From: a bacterium HR15
Lineage (GTDB): Bacteria; Armatimonadota; Fimbriimonadia; Fimbriimonadales; GBS-DC
Length of the DNA stretch: 64,000 nucleotides
Reading direction: 5' to 3'
Assembly (NCBI GenBank): GCA_002898555.1
Contig: BEHR01000018.1
Coordinates: forward strand, 1-64,000
Positions 40,625 through 48,677 of this stretch are shown one piece after another (the stretch's first letter is position 1; every line of letters begins with the position of its first letter). Made by a program: the position numbers and the translations under genes. The notes beneath the pieces were generated by a model that saw nothing but the letters and a program-made list of their open reading frames with translations, made no database searches and was not told where the DNA came from.

Positions 40625-41559
40625 ATATGACGAAACGGGCTGGGGGTTCAACCACGGTTCGGATGCCCCTGCCCGTGTTCATCGCATGGCAGGGCATCCA
40701 ACTCCGGTTGCCCAACGACTGGTTCCTAAACGGCTTCAGCGGTGATTGGCGCGAGGGCGTGCTGACCATCAGCTCAGCAGGCAAAACCCATCTCGATATC
40801 AAGTGGGTGCGTTCCAAAGCGCGTTCCGACCTGCAGTTCCACCTGCAACGGTTCCTGAAGCAGCTGGAGCGCGATGCTCGCAAACGAGGCGCCCGATTCA
40901 CGGGCACGATCGAACCGCAAGGCGAGCAAAGCCTCCGATTCCGATGGAGTGGGCACGAGCAGGCAGTGGGGCGTATCCGCCGTTGCCCCGATTGCCAATG
41001 CATTACCCTGATGCAGTTGCGCTCAACTGCACGCCACGAGCCGTTGCACACCCTCGCCGCGGCGATTTTTGAGACCCTGGTCGACCATCCCGACGCGGAA
41101 GGCTGGGTCGAATGGAGCCTGTACGGACTGCACACCGCCGTGCCTGAACGCTTTCGGCTGGAAAGCCACGCGATTCTGACAGGGCAAACACGCCTGCATT
41201 TCCGTTTGGGGCGCGAGCGGCTTACGATCGAACGCATTGCGCGCGCGGAACAGTTGATGCGTGGCTGGTCGATGCCCGACTGGGCACAAGCATGGCTCCA
41301 CTGGCATCGCTGGCATGGTGCGCCGGAGCCGTTCGAGTTCGAGGCTGACCCTGCACTGCTTTGGCAGGGGCGATTGCGCTTCGGGGGGCTGATAAGCGAA
41401 TCGCTGCAAAGCCTGCTCACTCTGCGTCTGCCCGCGTGGCGCATCCGCGCCATCGCATGGTTCTGCCCCGAACGCAACGCCCTGTTCCATATCGTGCATC
41501 AAAGCAGCCGGCGAACCCCTCTGCTGGACGAGGTGATGGCGAGGACAGTATGCCACTGA
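40621..41559 (+). CDS. Unknown protein upstream of PqqD-like/CcmAB genes
   Basis: 312 residues from GTG 40621 (GTGA overlap with tatA2). No membrane segment. N-terminal beta-rich part with RLPNDWFLNGFSGDWREGVLTI, a cysteine cluster CPDCQC (residues 122-127), and a long C-terminal part rich in Trp and Arg (WAQAWLHWHRWHGAPEPFEF). The cysteine cluster could bind a metal. No family recognised. It overlaps the next gene by ten bases and is likely cotranscribed with the PqqD-like and ABC genes. Confidence 0.65.
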   Translation: MNMTKRAGGSTTVRMPLPVFIAWQGIQLRLPNDWFLNGFSGDWREGVLTISSAGKTHLDIKWVRSKARSDLQFHLQRFLKQLERDARKRGARFTGTIEPQGEQSLRFRWSGHEQAVGRIRRCPDCQCITLMQLRSTARHEPLHTLAAAIFETLVDHPDAEGWVEWSLYGLHTAVPERFRLESHAILTGQTRLHFRLGRERLTIERIARAEQLMRGWSMPDWAQAWLHWHRWHGAPEPFEFEADPALLWQGRLRFGGLISESLQSLLTLRLPAWRIRAIAWFCPERNALFHIVHQSSRRTPLLDEVMARTVCH

Positions 41560-41945
41560 ACTGGAGAATTGGCAAGGCTGTAAGGAAGCCCGTCATCGCG
41601 CGGGAGCAGGCGTTGCGCCTGTACCCGCTGCGCAATCCCGCCGTGCGCTACGAAACGAGAGAGAACGGTTGCATCGTGCTGATTGTGCCCGTGCGCCCAC
41701 GCGGGCTATGGCGACTGTTAGGCAAGATTTTTAAACTGCCGCGTGAACACCGAATCGAGCTGGACGAGACGGGCAGCACGGTGTGGGCACTCTGCGACGG
41801 GCAGCATCGGGTGGATGCCATCGTGCAGAAGCTGATGCGCCAGTATAAGCTGGAGCGGCGCGAAGCAGAGTATGCCCTTTTCGCCTTTCTGGATACGCTT
41901 ATGCGCCGCGGCTTCATCGCTTATTCGAAAAAGCGGGTATACTGA
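41550..41945 (+). CDS. PqqD-like small protein
   Basis: 131 residues. RIELDETGSTVWALCDGQHRVDAIVQKLMRQYKLERREAEYALFAFLDTLMRRGFI, quoted here in parts, has the VWxLCDGxxxVxxI...L...GFI pattern of PqqD/RiPP recognition element domains, which bind precursor peptides in RiPP pathways; Armatimonadota and others also have stand-alone PqqD proteins of unknown role. A basic N-terminal extension of about 70 residues is unusual. No precursor peptide or radical SAM gene is visible nearby. The end contains the -10 box of the following ABC gene. Confidence 0.7.
   Translation: MPLNWRIGKAVRKPVIAREQALRLYPLRNPAVRYETRENGCIVLIVPVRPRGLWRLLGKIFKLPREHRIELDETGSTVWALCDGQHRVDAIVQKLMRQYKLERREAEYALFAFLDTLMRRGFIAYSKKRVY
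41938..41943 (+). promoter_or_regulatory. -10 box TATACT overlapping a stop codon (ccmA-like)
   Basis: GGGTATACTGA: the last T of the box starts the TGA stop of the PqqD-like gene; GTG 41953 follows at nine bases. Confidence 0.5.
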
Positions 41946-41952
41946 GCCACGC

Positions 41953-42585
41953 GTGTGGGAACTGCACTGTCAATCGCTGGGCAAGCGATTTGGCGAGCGG
42001 TGGGTGTTTCGTGGGTTGAGCTTGCAGGTAGCGCAAGGGCAGGTGCTGGTCGTGCGTGGTGCGAACGGGTCGGGCAAAACCACCTTCATTCGCATGCTGG
42101 CGGGACTGCTTGCACCCACCGAAGGGCGCATCGCCCTAAGCTATCAGGGACACCCGCTGACAGATCGTGTCCGTTGGCTCGGCTGGTGCGCGACGGATGG
42201 CGCCCTCTATCGCGAACTCACTGCCTATGAACACCTGCACTGGTGGGCAACCGTACGCGGGCTTCGCTTCGAGGCGGAGTCGGAGCGGCACCTCCCTCCG
42301 ATGCTGATGGCACATCTGGCGCGGTTCGAACTGGCAGACAGGGCACATGAGCGTGTGCGTGCCTACTCGACAGGGATGCGTCAACGCCTGCGCCTCGCCA
42401 TCGCTACACTCGGTAAACCACCCCTCCTGCTACTGGATGAACCTGATGCCGGGCTGGACGCCGCCGGTTTACGCTTGATTGAACAGGTGATCGATGAACA
42501 GCGAGCGCGTGGAATCACCATCTTCGCCACCAATCGCACAGAAGCAGAGTGCTGGGGCGATCTCTGCCTGGCGATGGGTGTATGA
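41953..42585 (+). CDS. CcmA-like ABC transporter ATP-binding protein
   Basis: 210 residues. Walker A GANGSGKTT (about 36-44), Q-loop-like LGWCATDGALYRELTAYEHL, signature AYSTGMRQRLRLAIA, Walker B LLLLDEPDAGLD; very short, as in CcmA, the ATPase of the CcmAB heme/cytochrome c maturation exporter. GTG 41953 (VWELHCQSLGKRFG) follows the -10 box by nine bases. It overlaps the permease gene by 92 bases. The rest of a Ccm system is not in the window, so the substrate is open. Confidence 0.8.
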   Translation: MWELHCQSLGKRFGERWVFRGLSLQVAQGQVLVVRGANGSGKTTFIRMLAGLLAPTEGRIALSYQGHPLTDRVRWLGWCATDGALYRELTAYEHLHWWATVRGLRFEAESERHLPPMLMAHLARFELADRAHERVRAYSTGMRQRLRLAIATLGKPPLLLLDEPDAGLDAAGLRLIEQVIDEQRARGITIFATNRTEAECWGDLCLAMGV

Positions 42586-43231
42586 GGTCTTTGCCATCTG
42601 GCGCAAGGATATGCTGCAGGAGTGGCGGTTGCGCCAGGGCATTATCTCGTCGCTGCTAATGGGTGTTGTGACCGTCGTGGGCGTTGGATTCGCGGTGCTG
42701 GGCGAGCCGTTGGAAGCAGGGTTGCAGGCGGGGCTGTTCTGGATCGCGCTGCTGTTTGGACTGTTCCCTGCGCTGGCACGGGGCTTCATCACCGAGGAAG
42801 AGACGGGCACCGCTGACCTGCTGCGTGTAGGCGCACGCGCCAGCGCGGTCTTTTGGGGCAAGTGGCTCTTTCACGCGACCCTCTACCTGCTGCTGAGTGT
42901 GGTGCTCATTCCGCTCTACGCGCTCATGATTACCCCTCTGCGCGGCAACCTGCTCGACTGGCTGATGCTTTGGATATTGGGCGGATTCTGTTTGGTAAGC
43001 GTGCTGACGCTGTGTGGTGCACTGGTGGCATGTACTGCCGTGCGCGGTGCGCTGCTTGCCGTGCTGACTTTTCCGCTGCTATTGCCCTTATTGCTGCTGC
43101 TGATTGCAGGGACAAAAGCGATCCTGCTGGGGCAAAATGTCTATGGCGCGCTGCAAGGGGTGCTGGGCTACGCGCTGATGATGTCCACAGGGGCGGCATG
43201 GGTGTTCGAACGCATCTGGCGTGAAACATAG
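42494..43231 (+). CDS. CcmB-like ABC transporter permease
   Basis: 245 residues with six hydrophobic segments. The N-terminal VFAIWRKDMLQEWRLRQG and the region ARGFITEEETGTADLLRVG, with LLPLLLLLIAGTKAILLG later, match the layout of CcmB heme exporter permeases (WxKDLxxExR start; FxxExxxGxLExL). ATG 42494 lies within the ATPase gene behind AGGTG. Forms an ABC pair with it. A hairpin at 43285-43314 ends the operon. Confidence 0.8.
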   Translation: MNSERVESPSSPPIAQKQSAGAISAWRWVYEVFAIWRKDMLQEWRLRQGIISSLLMGVVTVVGVGFAVLGEPLEAGLQAGLFWIALLFGLFPALARGFITEEETGTADLLRVGARASAVFWGKWLFHATLYLLLSVVLIPLYALMITPLRGNLLDWLMLWILGGFCLVSVLTLCGALVACTAVRGALLAVLTFPLLLPLLLLLIAGTKAILLGQNVYGALQGVLGYALMMSTGAAWVFERIWRET

Positions 43232-43284
43232 CCCTATGTCCCCTTCTTGTGGGCCCCGCTGTCTCGAGGGAATGGCATAGTTTA

Positions 43285-43314
43285 GGCGTCCTGCCCCGCT
43301 TTGGACAGGACGCC
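43285..43314. terminator. Bidirectional terminator hairpin
   Basis: GGCGTCCTG (43285-43293) pairs with CAGGACGCC (43306-43314), loop 12; between the plus ccmB-like gene and the minus 132-residue gene. Confidence 0.7.
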
Positions 43315-43330
43315 CAGGCACAAGGATGGA

Positions 43331-43729
43331 TCAGGCAGCCACCACATTAAAGCGCGTGAGAGTGGTCTGCACCTGATTGACGAACTCGGTGGGATTGGTC
43401 TCGTTCCAGATGACATAGCCCGTGGCGTTGGCGGTCTCCTGCCAATTGGCTGCCTGCGAGGCATACTGGGACGGAACAATCAGGAACACGGGGATGTTCG
43501 GATTGGTCGACTGGGTGCGAATGAAATTGATGAACGACTGGGCGTTGAACTGGTTGGTCTGACCGGTCGGATTGCTCCAATAGACGAACACGGCGCCCCA
43601 ACTGCCCTGCTGATACTCGGTCAGCGTGCTTTCCGTGTTGGTCGCGGTGCAAATGTACCAGCTGCTCGGCGTGCCGCTGGCATAGCGGCTGAACTCTGAA
43701 CCACCGGTTGCAAAGAACACCTTCTGCAT
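43331..43729 (-). CDS. 132-residue protein of unknown function
   Basis: Starts MQKVFFATGG behind a near-perfect AAGGAGG ribosome site, so probably well translated. Rich in Thr, Asn, Gln and aromatic residues (SSWYICTATNTESTLTEYQ), with strand-like stretches WGAVFVYWS and IPVFLIVPSQYA alternating with helices: this looks like a small alpha/beta (flavodoxin or receiver-like) fold, but no motif is recognised. No signal peptide. It is monocistronic, between a terminator hairpin and about 190 bases of leader that could hold regulation. Confidence 0.7.
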   Translation of the reverse strand: MQKVFFATGGSEFSRYASGTPSSWYICTATNTESTLTEYQQGSWGAVFVYWSNPTGQTNQFNAQSFINFIRTQSTNPNIPVFLIVPSQYASQAANWQETANATGYVIWNETNPTEFVNQVQTTLTRFNVVAA

Positions 43730-43881
43730 CGTTAACCTCCTTCAGAGTGATGGATTTGGGTTCGCGCGCGTCCCACTACTATTATCGGCAGAGTCACAGC
43801 AAATCTTTAGAGGGCGGTTAAAACGGCCATATAAGGGGAATTAACACGGTTGCCACCAGCCAGAGGAGCAGGTTGAGTAAT

Positions 43882-43902
43882 GGGGCGCGGGCGACGCGCC
43901 CC
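43882..43902. terminator. Terminator hairpin after recA
   Basis: GGGGCGCG (43882-43889) pairs with CGCGCCCC (43895-43902), loop five; 25 bases past the recA stop on the minus strand. Confidence 0.65.
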
Positions 43903-43926
43903 TGTCTTTAAGCCCTTCAGGATCTC

Positions 43927-44961
43927 TTACTCGACCAGTTCGACCTCGTCTGCTGTCACGAGGGCGACGCCGGGCGCAGGCTGCCCCATCGCGGCGCGAA
44001 TCTGCTGCTCGATGGCAGCGAGCATCTCAGGGTTCTCCTCCAGAAAGGCACGCACATTTTCGCGCCCCTGCCCCAATCGTGTCTCGCCGAAGTTGAACCA
44101 TGTGCCCGACTTCTGGATGATGCCCATGCTTAGAGCAAGATCGAGCAGGTCGCCCACGCGCGAGATGCCCTTGCCGAAGATAATATCAAACTCTGCCTGA
44201 CGGAAGGGCGGCGCGACCTTGTTTTTGACCACCTTGACGCGCGTGCGCACGCCAATCACTTCATTACCCTGCTTGATATTGTCCACGCGGCGCACCTCCA
44301 GTCGCACCGATGCCCAGAACTTGAGCGCGCGCCCGCCGGGCGTGGTCTCCGGGTTGCCGTACATCACGCCGACCTTCTCACGGATCTGGTTCACGAACAC
44401 GACGGCAGTGTTCGTCTTTGCAGCGGAGCTACCCAGCTTGCGCAACGCCTGCGACATCAGTCGTGCCTGTGCCCCGACCGTCACATCGCCAATATCGCCT
44501 TCCAACTCCTGACGGGGCATCAATGCGGCGACCGAGTCCAGCACCGCGACATCGAACGCACCGCTGCGGATGAGCGTGTCCATGATTTCCAGCGCCTCGT
44601 CGCCTGTGGAAGGCTGTGAAATATAGAGCCGCTCCACATCGACGCCAATCGCACGGGCATAGTCGGGGTCGAGCGCGTGTTCCGCGTCCACAAAGAGCGC
44701 GTTGCCGCCGCGCTTCTGCGCCTCTGCAATAATATGCAAGCCCAGCGTGGTCTTGCCCGACGATTCGGAGCCGTAGATTTCGGTGATGCGTCCGCGCGGG
44801 ATGCCTCCGACACCCAACGCCATGTCCAGCGCGACGCTGCCCGTGGGAATGGCTTCCACCTGCAGGCGCGTTGCCTCGCCCAGACGCATTACACTGCCCT
44901 TGCCAAACTGCCGTTCCACCTGAGCAATCACTGCCTCTAATGCCTTCTGCTTATCGGTCAT
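43927..44961 (-). CDS. recA: Recombinase RecA
   Basis: 344 residues, normal length, no intein. Walker A GSESSGKT (64-71), [12 protein letters not shown], the [14 protein letters not shown] loop L1 region, [20 protein letters not shown] loop L2 and the C-terminal acidic end. Homologous recombination and DNA repair; in this window it could also mediate exchange between the Rhs repeats. GAGGAGG precedes the ATG. TATAAT at 45021-45026 gives a leader of about 50 bases containing a hairpin right before the ribosome site. Confidence 0.98.
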   Translation of the reverse strand: MTDKQKALEAVIAQVERQFGKGSVMRLGEATRLQVEAIPTGSVALDMALGVGGIPRGRITEIYGSESSGKTTLGLHIIAEAQKRGGNALFVDAEHALDPDYARAIGVDVERLYISQPSTGDEALEIMDTLIRSGAFDVAVLDSVAALMPRQELEGDIGDVTVGAQARLMSQALRKLGSSAAKTNTAVVFVNQIREKVGVMYGNPETTPGGRALKFWASVRLEVRRVDNIKQGNEVIGVRTRVKVVKNKVAPPFRQAEFDIIFGKGISRVGDLLDLALSMGIIQKSGTWFNFGETRLGQGRENVRAFLEENPEMLAAIEQQIRAAMGQPAPGVALVTADEVELVE

Positions 44962-44974
44962 CGTTGCCTCCTCA

Positions 44975-44998
44975 GGGCATCGCCCAAATCGGATGCCC
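44975..44998 (-). promoter_or_regulatory. Leader hairpin before the recA ribosome site
   Basis: GGGCATC (44975-44981) pairs with GATGCCC (44992-44998), loop ten; on the transcript it ends two bases before GAGGAGG. Confidence 0.4.
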
Positions 44999-45020
44999 CC
45001 GTAGTAGAGAATTGTCTACC

Positions 45021-45026
45021 ATTATA
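45021..45026 (-). promoter_or_regulatory. -10 box TATAAT (recA)
   Basis: CGGGTATAAT on the minus strand, about 60 bases before the recA ATG; unlike its neighbours this gene has a real leader. Confidence 0.55.
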
Positions 45027-45133
45027 CCCGAGACCTGAGCCTTCGCTTCACAAAGGCTCCTGCCCCAAGGTCCAATTCCATGCGCCTGTGGGAAGTTTCG
45101 ATGCTAAGCCTCCTTCTGTGTTTGAGATGGTGG

Positions 45134-46564
45134 CTACTCACCCAATCGCTTCAGATTGGCGTGTGCTTCTTCGAAGCGGGGGTCGGCTGCGAGCGCTTGA
45201 CGATAGAAAGTTTTCGCCTTCGCGATTTCGCCTCTGCGCTCATATGCGGCGCCCAGATTGTTGAGCGCGGCGGGCGATTTCGGGTTTAGGCTCACTGCCT
45301 TTTCTAAGGCTTTCACTGCTTCGTTGACCCGATTCGTGCGCAATAGGACAAGCCCCAGATTGTTCCACGCGATATCGGAACGATCGTTAATTTTGATGGC
45401 GGCGCGATACTGTGCTTCTGCACCTTTCAGGTCGCCCGTTTCCATCAGCAGGTCACCCAGCGCGAGCCGCGCCTCGAACTGCTGGGGGTTGGCAGCCAGC
45501 ACCTGTCGGTAGAGGCGCATCGCCTCCTCTTTGTCGCCCTTAAGCCGCTTGGCAGTCGCCAGATTGAGCCGTGCCTCATTTAACTTTGGATTGCGCTCCA
45601 GAGCGGTTTCCAGCGCGGCGATGGCATCGTCCAGTCGCTTCTGGCGCAGGTAGACATAGCCCAGTTGTGCCAGTGCGTCGGTATCATCAGGGCGCAGATT
45701 CAGAGCATTTTGGAGCGCGCTCGCCGCTGCCTGTAGGTTGCCCTGCTGCAAGTGCAGCACGCCCAGATTATAGTGCAGGTCGGGCTGGTTCGGGTGGAGC
45801 GAGAGGGCGCGTTCCAGTGTTTGAAGGGCGCGTGGGATGTTCTTGAGGCGTGTATAGCATTCCGCCAGTTTGAGCCAGCCTGCCGAATCACCAGGCATTT
45901 TGGGCATCACGCGCTCCAACTCCGCTGCTGCCTCTTTATGCTGTCCCAAATCCGCCAACGCCAGCGCATAGTTGTAGCGGAAAGTCGCATTATTCGGCTC
46001 TAACTCCACCGCTTTGCGATACATCTCCAACGCGCGCCGCGGTAAACGCTGCATCTGATACACATAGCCCAAGTTGTTATAGGCGTTCGCATCGCGCGGC
46101 TGAAGTTTAATTGCCTGTTGATAATGTTGAATCGCTAATTGATATTGCTTTGTTTTCGTGTACAAGTTCGCGATATTATAGTGTGCGTCGGCGGAATTGG
46201 GCTTGAGTGCGAGCGTCTTTTTGTAGGCGTCGATCGCTTTTTCGAGCTGCCCTGTGTGGAGGTAGGCGTTGCCCAAATTATTCCATGCCTCCGCGCTGTT
46301 CGGCGTGAGTTGGACGGCTTTTTCCAGGACGGGCACGGCTTCTGCCGGTTTGCCCACTTTCAGATAGAGGTAGCCCAGCCAATTCAACACGGTTTTGTTA
46401 TCGGGCGCACGCTGATAGAGCGCTTCGAACGCCTCGATCGCTTCCTGAAGTTTGCCCTGATTCGCCAAGCGCACCGCCTCGCTCACACTGACAGAGGGTG
46501 TTTCCTGCGCTCCCGCAGTCAGTCCAAGCGCGAGTGCAACTATCCAGCCCGTTAGCCTTCTCAT
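45134..46564 (-). CDS. Secreted or periplasmic TPR-repeat protein
   Basis: 476 residues. Signal peptide MRRLTGWIVALALGLTAGAQ at ATG 46564, behind GGAGGG; the frame to 46687 is not needed. About twelve tetratricopeptide repeats cover the rest, each with the W-LG-Y/A-F-A-P pattern (for example NSAEAWNNLGNAYLHTGQLE). It is a protein-interaction scaffold exported from the cytoplasm; partners unknown. Downstream of the nitrilase gene on the same strand. Confidence 0.88.
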   Translation of the reverse strand: MRRLTGWIVALALGLTAGAQETPSVSVSEAVRLANQGKLQEAIEAFEALYQRAPDNKTVLNWLGYLYLKVGKPAEAVPVLEKAVQLTPNSAEAWNNLGNAYLHTGQLEKAIDAYKKTLALKPNSADAHYNIANLYTKTKQYQLAIQHYQQAIKLQPRDANAYNNLGYVYQMQRLPRRALEMYRKAVELEPNNATFRYNYALALADLGQHKEAAAELERVMPKMPGDSAGWLKLAECYTRLKNIPRALQTLERALSLHPNQPDLHYNLGVLHLQQGNLQAAASALQNALNLRPDDTDALAQLGYVYLRQKRLDDAIAALETALERNPKLNEARLNLATAKRLKGDKEEAMRLYRQVLAANPQQFEARLALGDLLMETGDLKGAEAQYRAAIKINDRSDIAWNNLGLVLLRTNRVNEAVKALEKAVSLNPKSPAALNNLGAAYERRGEIAKAKTFYRQALAADPRFEEAHANLKRLGE

Positions 46565-46683
46565 CGTTGGATACCCTCCAATTAGACCAAAGGAATCATA
46601 CCCATGTTTCGGCATGGGGGTTCGGCTCCTCGGGAGGACGGACACACGGTCTGTTCTTACATTGGTCCTCCATCTCCACCTGC

Positions 46684-47607
46684 TCATCCGGGGTAGATGA
46701 TAATCTCTTCGCTGTTGTGGCTTTTGGCGCGTGCGAGGTAGCCTGTGCCATCGGGCGTGCGCTCCTTATGCGCCACAATCGACGAGACACCCTCAGCGAC
46801 CACATCGAACAGTTGTCCCACGCCCATCGGGTTGACGCCAATCAGGTGGGGATGTCGCTGCGCGGCGGCGAGTAGCCCACCTTCCCACGATTCACGCTGT
46901 TCCTTCGTCCATGGCAGCGGGTTGAAGGAGGGCTGTACCAGCACCTGCGCGCCTTTTTTGACCAGTGTGTCGACCAATGCACTGAAGAAGGCGTCGTAAC
47001 AAATCAGCACGCCCGTTTTGCCTGCGGGCGTATCGAACAGAGTGAGGTGATCGGTTTCGGCGGGGCAGAGGTTCAATCCCTCTTCTTGCTCTAACGGCAC
47101 AAGGTTCACCTTGCGCTGGATTAGGATGCGCTCGCCCGAGGGATTATACACATAGCAGGTATTGAACACGCAGTCGCCGACGGCAATCGGTGCGCTGCCT
47201 GCAACGAGCCAGCAGCGATGGACACGCGCCGCTTCAGCGAAGGTCGCGTGATAGACCCGCTCCACAAAAGGGCTGAGTTGAACCAGCAGTTTGCGCACCG
47301 CCTGTGGAAAAGCATCGGATAGCTTGCCCCGCTCACGGTCGCTAAACGGATTGATGCGATACTTCTCCATCAGGCGTGTCCCCGCCTCCACCATCGTTTT
47401 GCTGGTGCGCACACGCTCAAAGTCTTGGGTAAAAAGCAGCCCCAGCCCGACATCCTCCGGAAAGGCGACCAGCAGCGGTTTTTGCGGCACACGCTGCCGC
47501 GCCTCACCGGTGAGCGACATGATACGCTTACGGAACGCCTCTCGACTGCTGTAATCATCCAGTTTATATGCCATCTGAATGGCGGCAAACGCCATGTTGT
47601 TGTCCAT
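46684..47607 (-). CDS. Carbon-nitrogen hydrolase (nitrilase superfamily)
   Basis: 307 residues. Catalytic triad of the superfamily: Glu in VAFPEDVGLG, Lys in LIQRKVNLVPLEQ and Cys in VLICYDAFFSALV, each in its usual surroundings. The substrate cannot be assigned. ATG 47607 (MDNNMAFAAIQMAY) has GAGGGG just upstream; ATG 47625 lies nine bases after TATACT (47635-47640) and would be a leaderless start, adding six residues. Confidence 0.85.
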   Translation of the reverse strand: MDNNMAFAAIQMAYKLDDYSSREAFRKRIMSLTGEARQRVPQKPLLVAFPEDVGLGLLFTQDFERVRTSKTMVEAGTRLMEKYRINPFSDRERGKLSDAFPQAVRKLLVQLSPFVERVYHATFAEAARVHRCWLVAGSAPIAVGDCVFNTCYVYNPSGERILIQRKVNLVPLEQEEGLNLCPAETDHLTLFDTPAGKTGVLICYDAFFSALVDTLVKKGAQVLVQPSFNPLPWTKEQRESWEGGLLAAAQRHPHLIGVNPMGVGQLFDVVAEGVSSIVAHKERTPDGTGYLARAKSHNSEEIIIYPG

Positions 47608-47634
47608 CAGACCCCTCGCTCGCATGTCAATAGA

Positions 47635-47640
47635 AGTATA
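47635..47640 (-). promoter_or_regulatory. -10 box TATACT (nitrilase gene)
   Basis: GTGTATACTTC on the minus strand; nine bases before ATG 47625 and 27 before ATG 47607. Confidence 0.45.
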
Positions 47641-47696
47641 CACCGGTTCCGCGCTTTCTCCTGCCCCTTTGAGGAACTGTGAACCCTCTGCTATCG

Positions 47697-48605
47697 TCAC
47701 TCCAACCGTACGACACCCAAATCGAGGGGGGGGGTAAGGCTGGTGACGGTGATGGTGCGTTCGGCATGGCGATTACCGCTTGCGCTGGTGAACTTCAGCT
47801 TATAGTTGCCGAGCAGCAGCCACAGATGAAACTCGCCGCTCTGGCGTGTAATCACGACCGACTCGCTGGGGAACTGCGCATCCGGTGGTGAGAAGATATC
47901 GATGCGGGTTCCGATGGGCGACTCGGTGGGCACTTGCACGATGCCCTGCACATTGCCGGGTATGTTGGGCGGGTTGTCGTCTGTTTCGGGCAGGAGCGGG
48001 ATGTCGCCCAGCTCGATTTCGCCCTGAATGGGGGGCTGATCCACCACGAAGGGTTGGGGCAGATACCCTGTGCGTTGTACCATGCCATCCGGGTCGTGGA
48101 CACCGTTCGGGTCATAGGCGACATCGTTCAGGGTGAAGCGCCCGTTGCTGTCGCTCTGCGCTCGTTGCCCTTGTAGGCTGACGATGGCGTTCTCCACCGG
48201 GCTCTGGGTGATCGCGTCCACAATGCGCCCGCGCACGACCACCTTCTCCGGACCGATATAGAGATTACCCAAATCATAGGTCTGTCCCGCTTGCAGGGGG
48301 GGTAGCTGGAAAGTGAACGGTTCGGGTATTCCCTGTGCGCGCACAATCAGTTGAGTGGTGGTGGGCGGTACTGCGATTCGAAAAGAGCCCTCCTGGGTAT
48401 CGGTGGTGGCACGAATGCCTCCTGCTTCGACCGTCGCGGCGGGATTTGGGGGCAAACCCGTACCCGCCATCACCACACGCCCCTGCAGGACGGCAACAGG
48501 TCCTAATCCGCCCCCGCCTCCGCAGGCGTTAATCAGCAGTATCCCCATGCCCAGCAGAAGGAGGAGTGCGTAGCGAGCAGCGCGTGGTAAGTAGCATCTA
48601 CTCAT
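47697..48605 (-). CDS. Lipoprotein with carboxypeptidase-regulatory-like domains
   Basis: 302 residues from ATG 48605 (MSRCYLPRAARYALLLLLG), lipobox LINAC followed by a glycine run. Two or three Ig-like blocks such as VLQGRVVMAGTGLPPNPAATVEAGG and VVRGRIVDAITQSPVENAIVSLQG match carboxypeptidase-D-regulatory-like surface modules. The frame extends to 48671, but that stretch is a degenerate GGCGAGTGG-type repeat. Adjacent to a very large secreted protein, so both may act on the cell surface. Confidence 0.75.
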   Translation of the reverse strand: MSRCYLPRAARYALLLLLGMGILLINACGGGGGLGPVAVLQGRVVMAGTGLPPNPAATVEAGGIRATTDTQEGSFRIAVPPTTTQLIVRAQGIPEPFTFQLPPLQAGQTYDLGNLYIGPEKVVVRGRIVDAITQSPVENAIVSLQGQRAQSDSNGRFTLNDVAYDPNGVHDPDGMVQRTGYLPQPFVVDQPPIQGEIELGDIPLLPETDDNPPNIPGNVQGIVQVPTESPIGTRIDIFSPPDAQFPSESVVITRQSGEFHLWLLLGNYKLKFTSASGNRHAERTITVTSLTPPLDLGVVRLE

Positions 48606-48672
48606 TACTCGCCATTCGCCACTCGCCCGATTCCGTCCGCCGCCCGCCACTTGCCACTTACGCTTTGCCATT
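48601..48672. repeat. Degenerate GTGGCGAGT-type short repeat
   Basis: On the minus strand units like AGTGGC, GAGTGGCGA, ATGGCGAGTA follow each other in varied order between the two secreted-protein genes; similar units occur at 9070-9090. Confidence 0.5.
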
Positions 48673-48677
48673 CGTTT

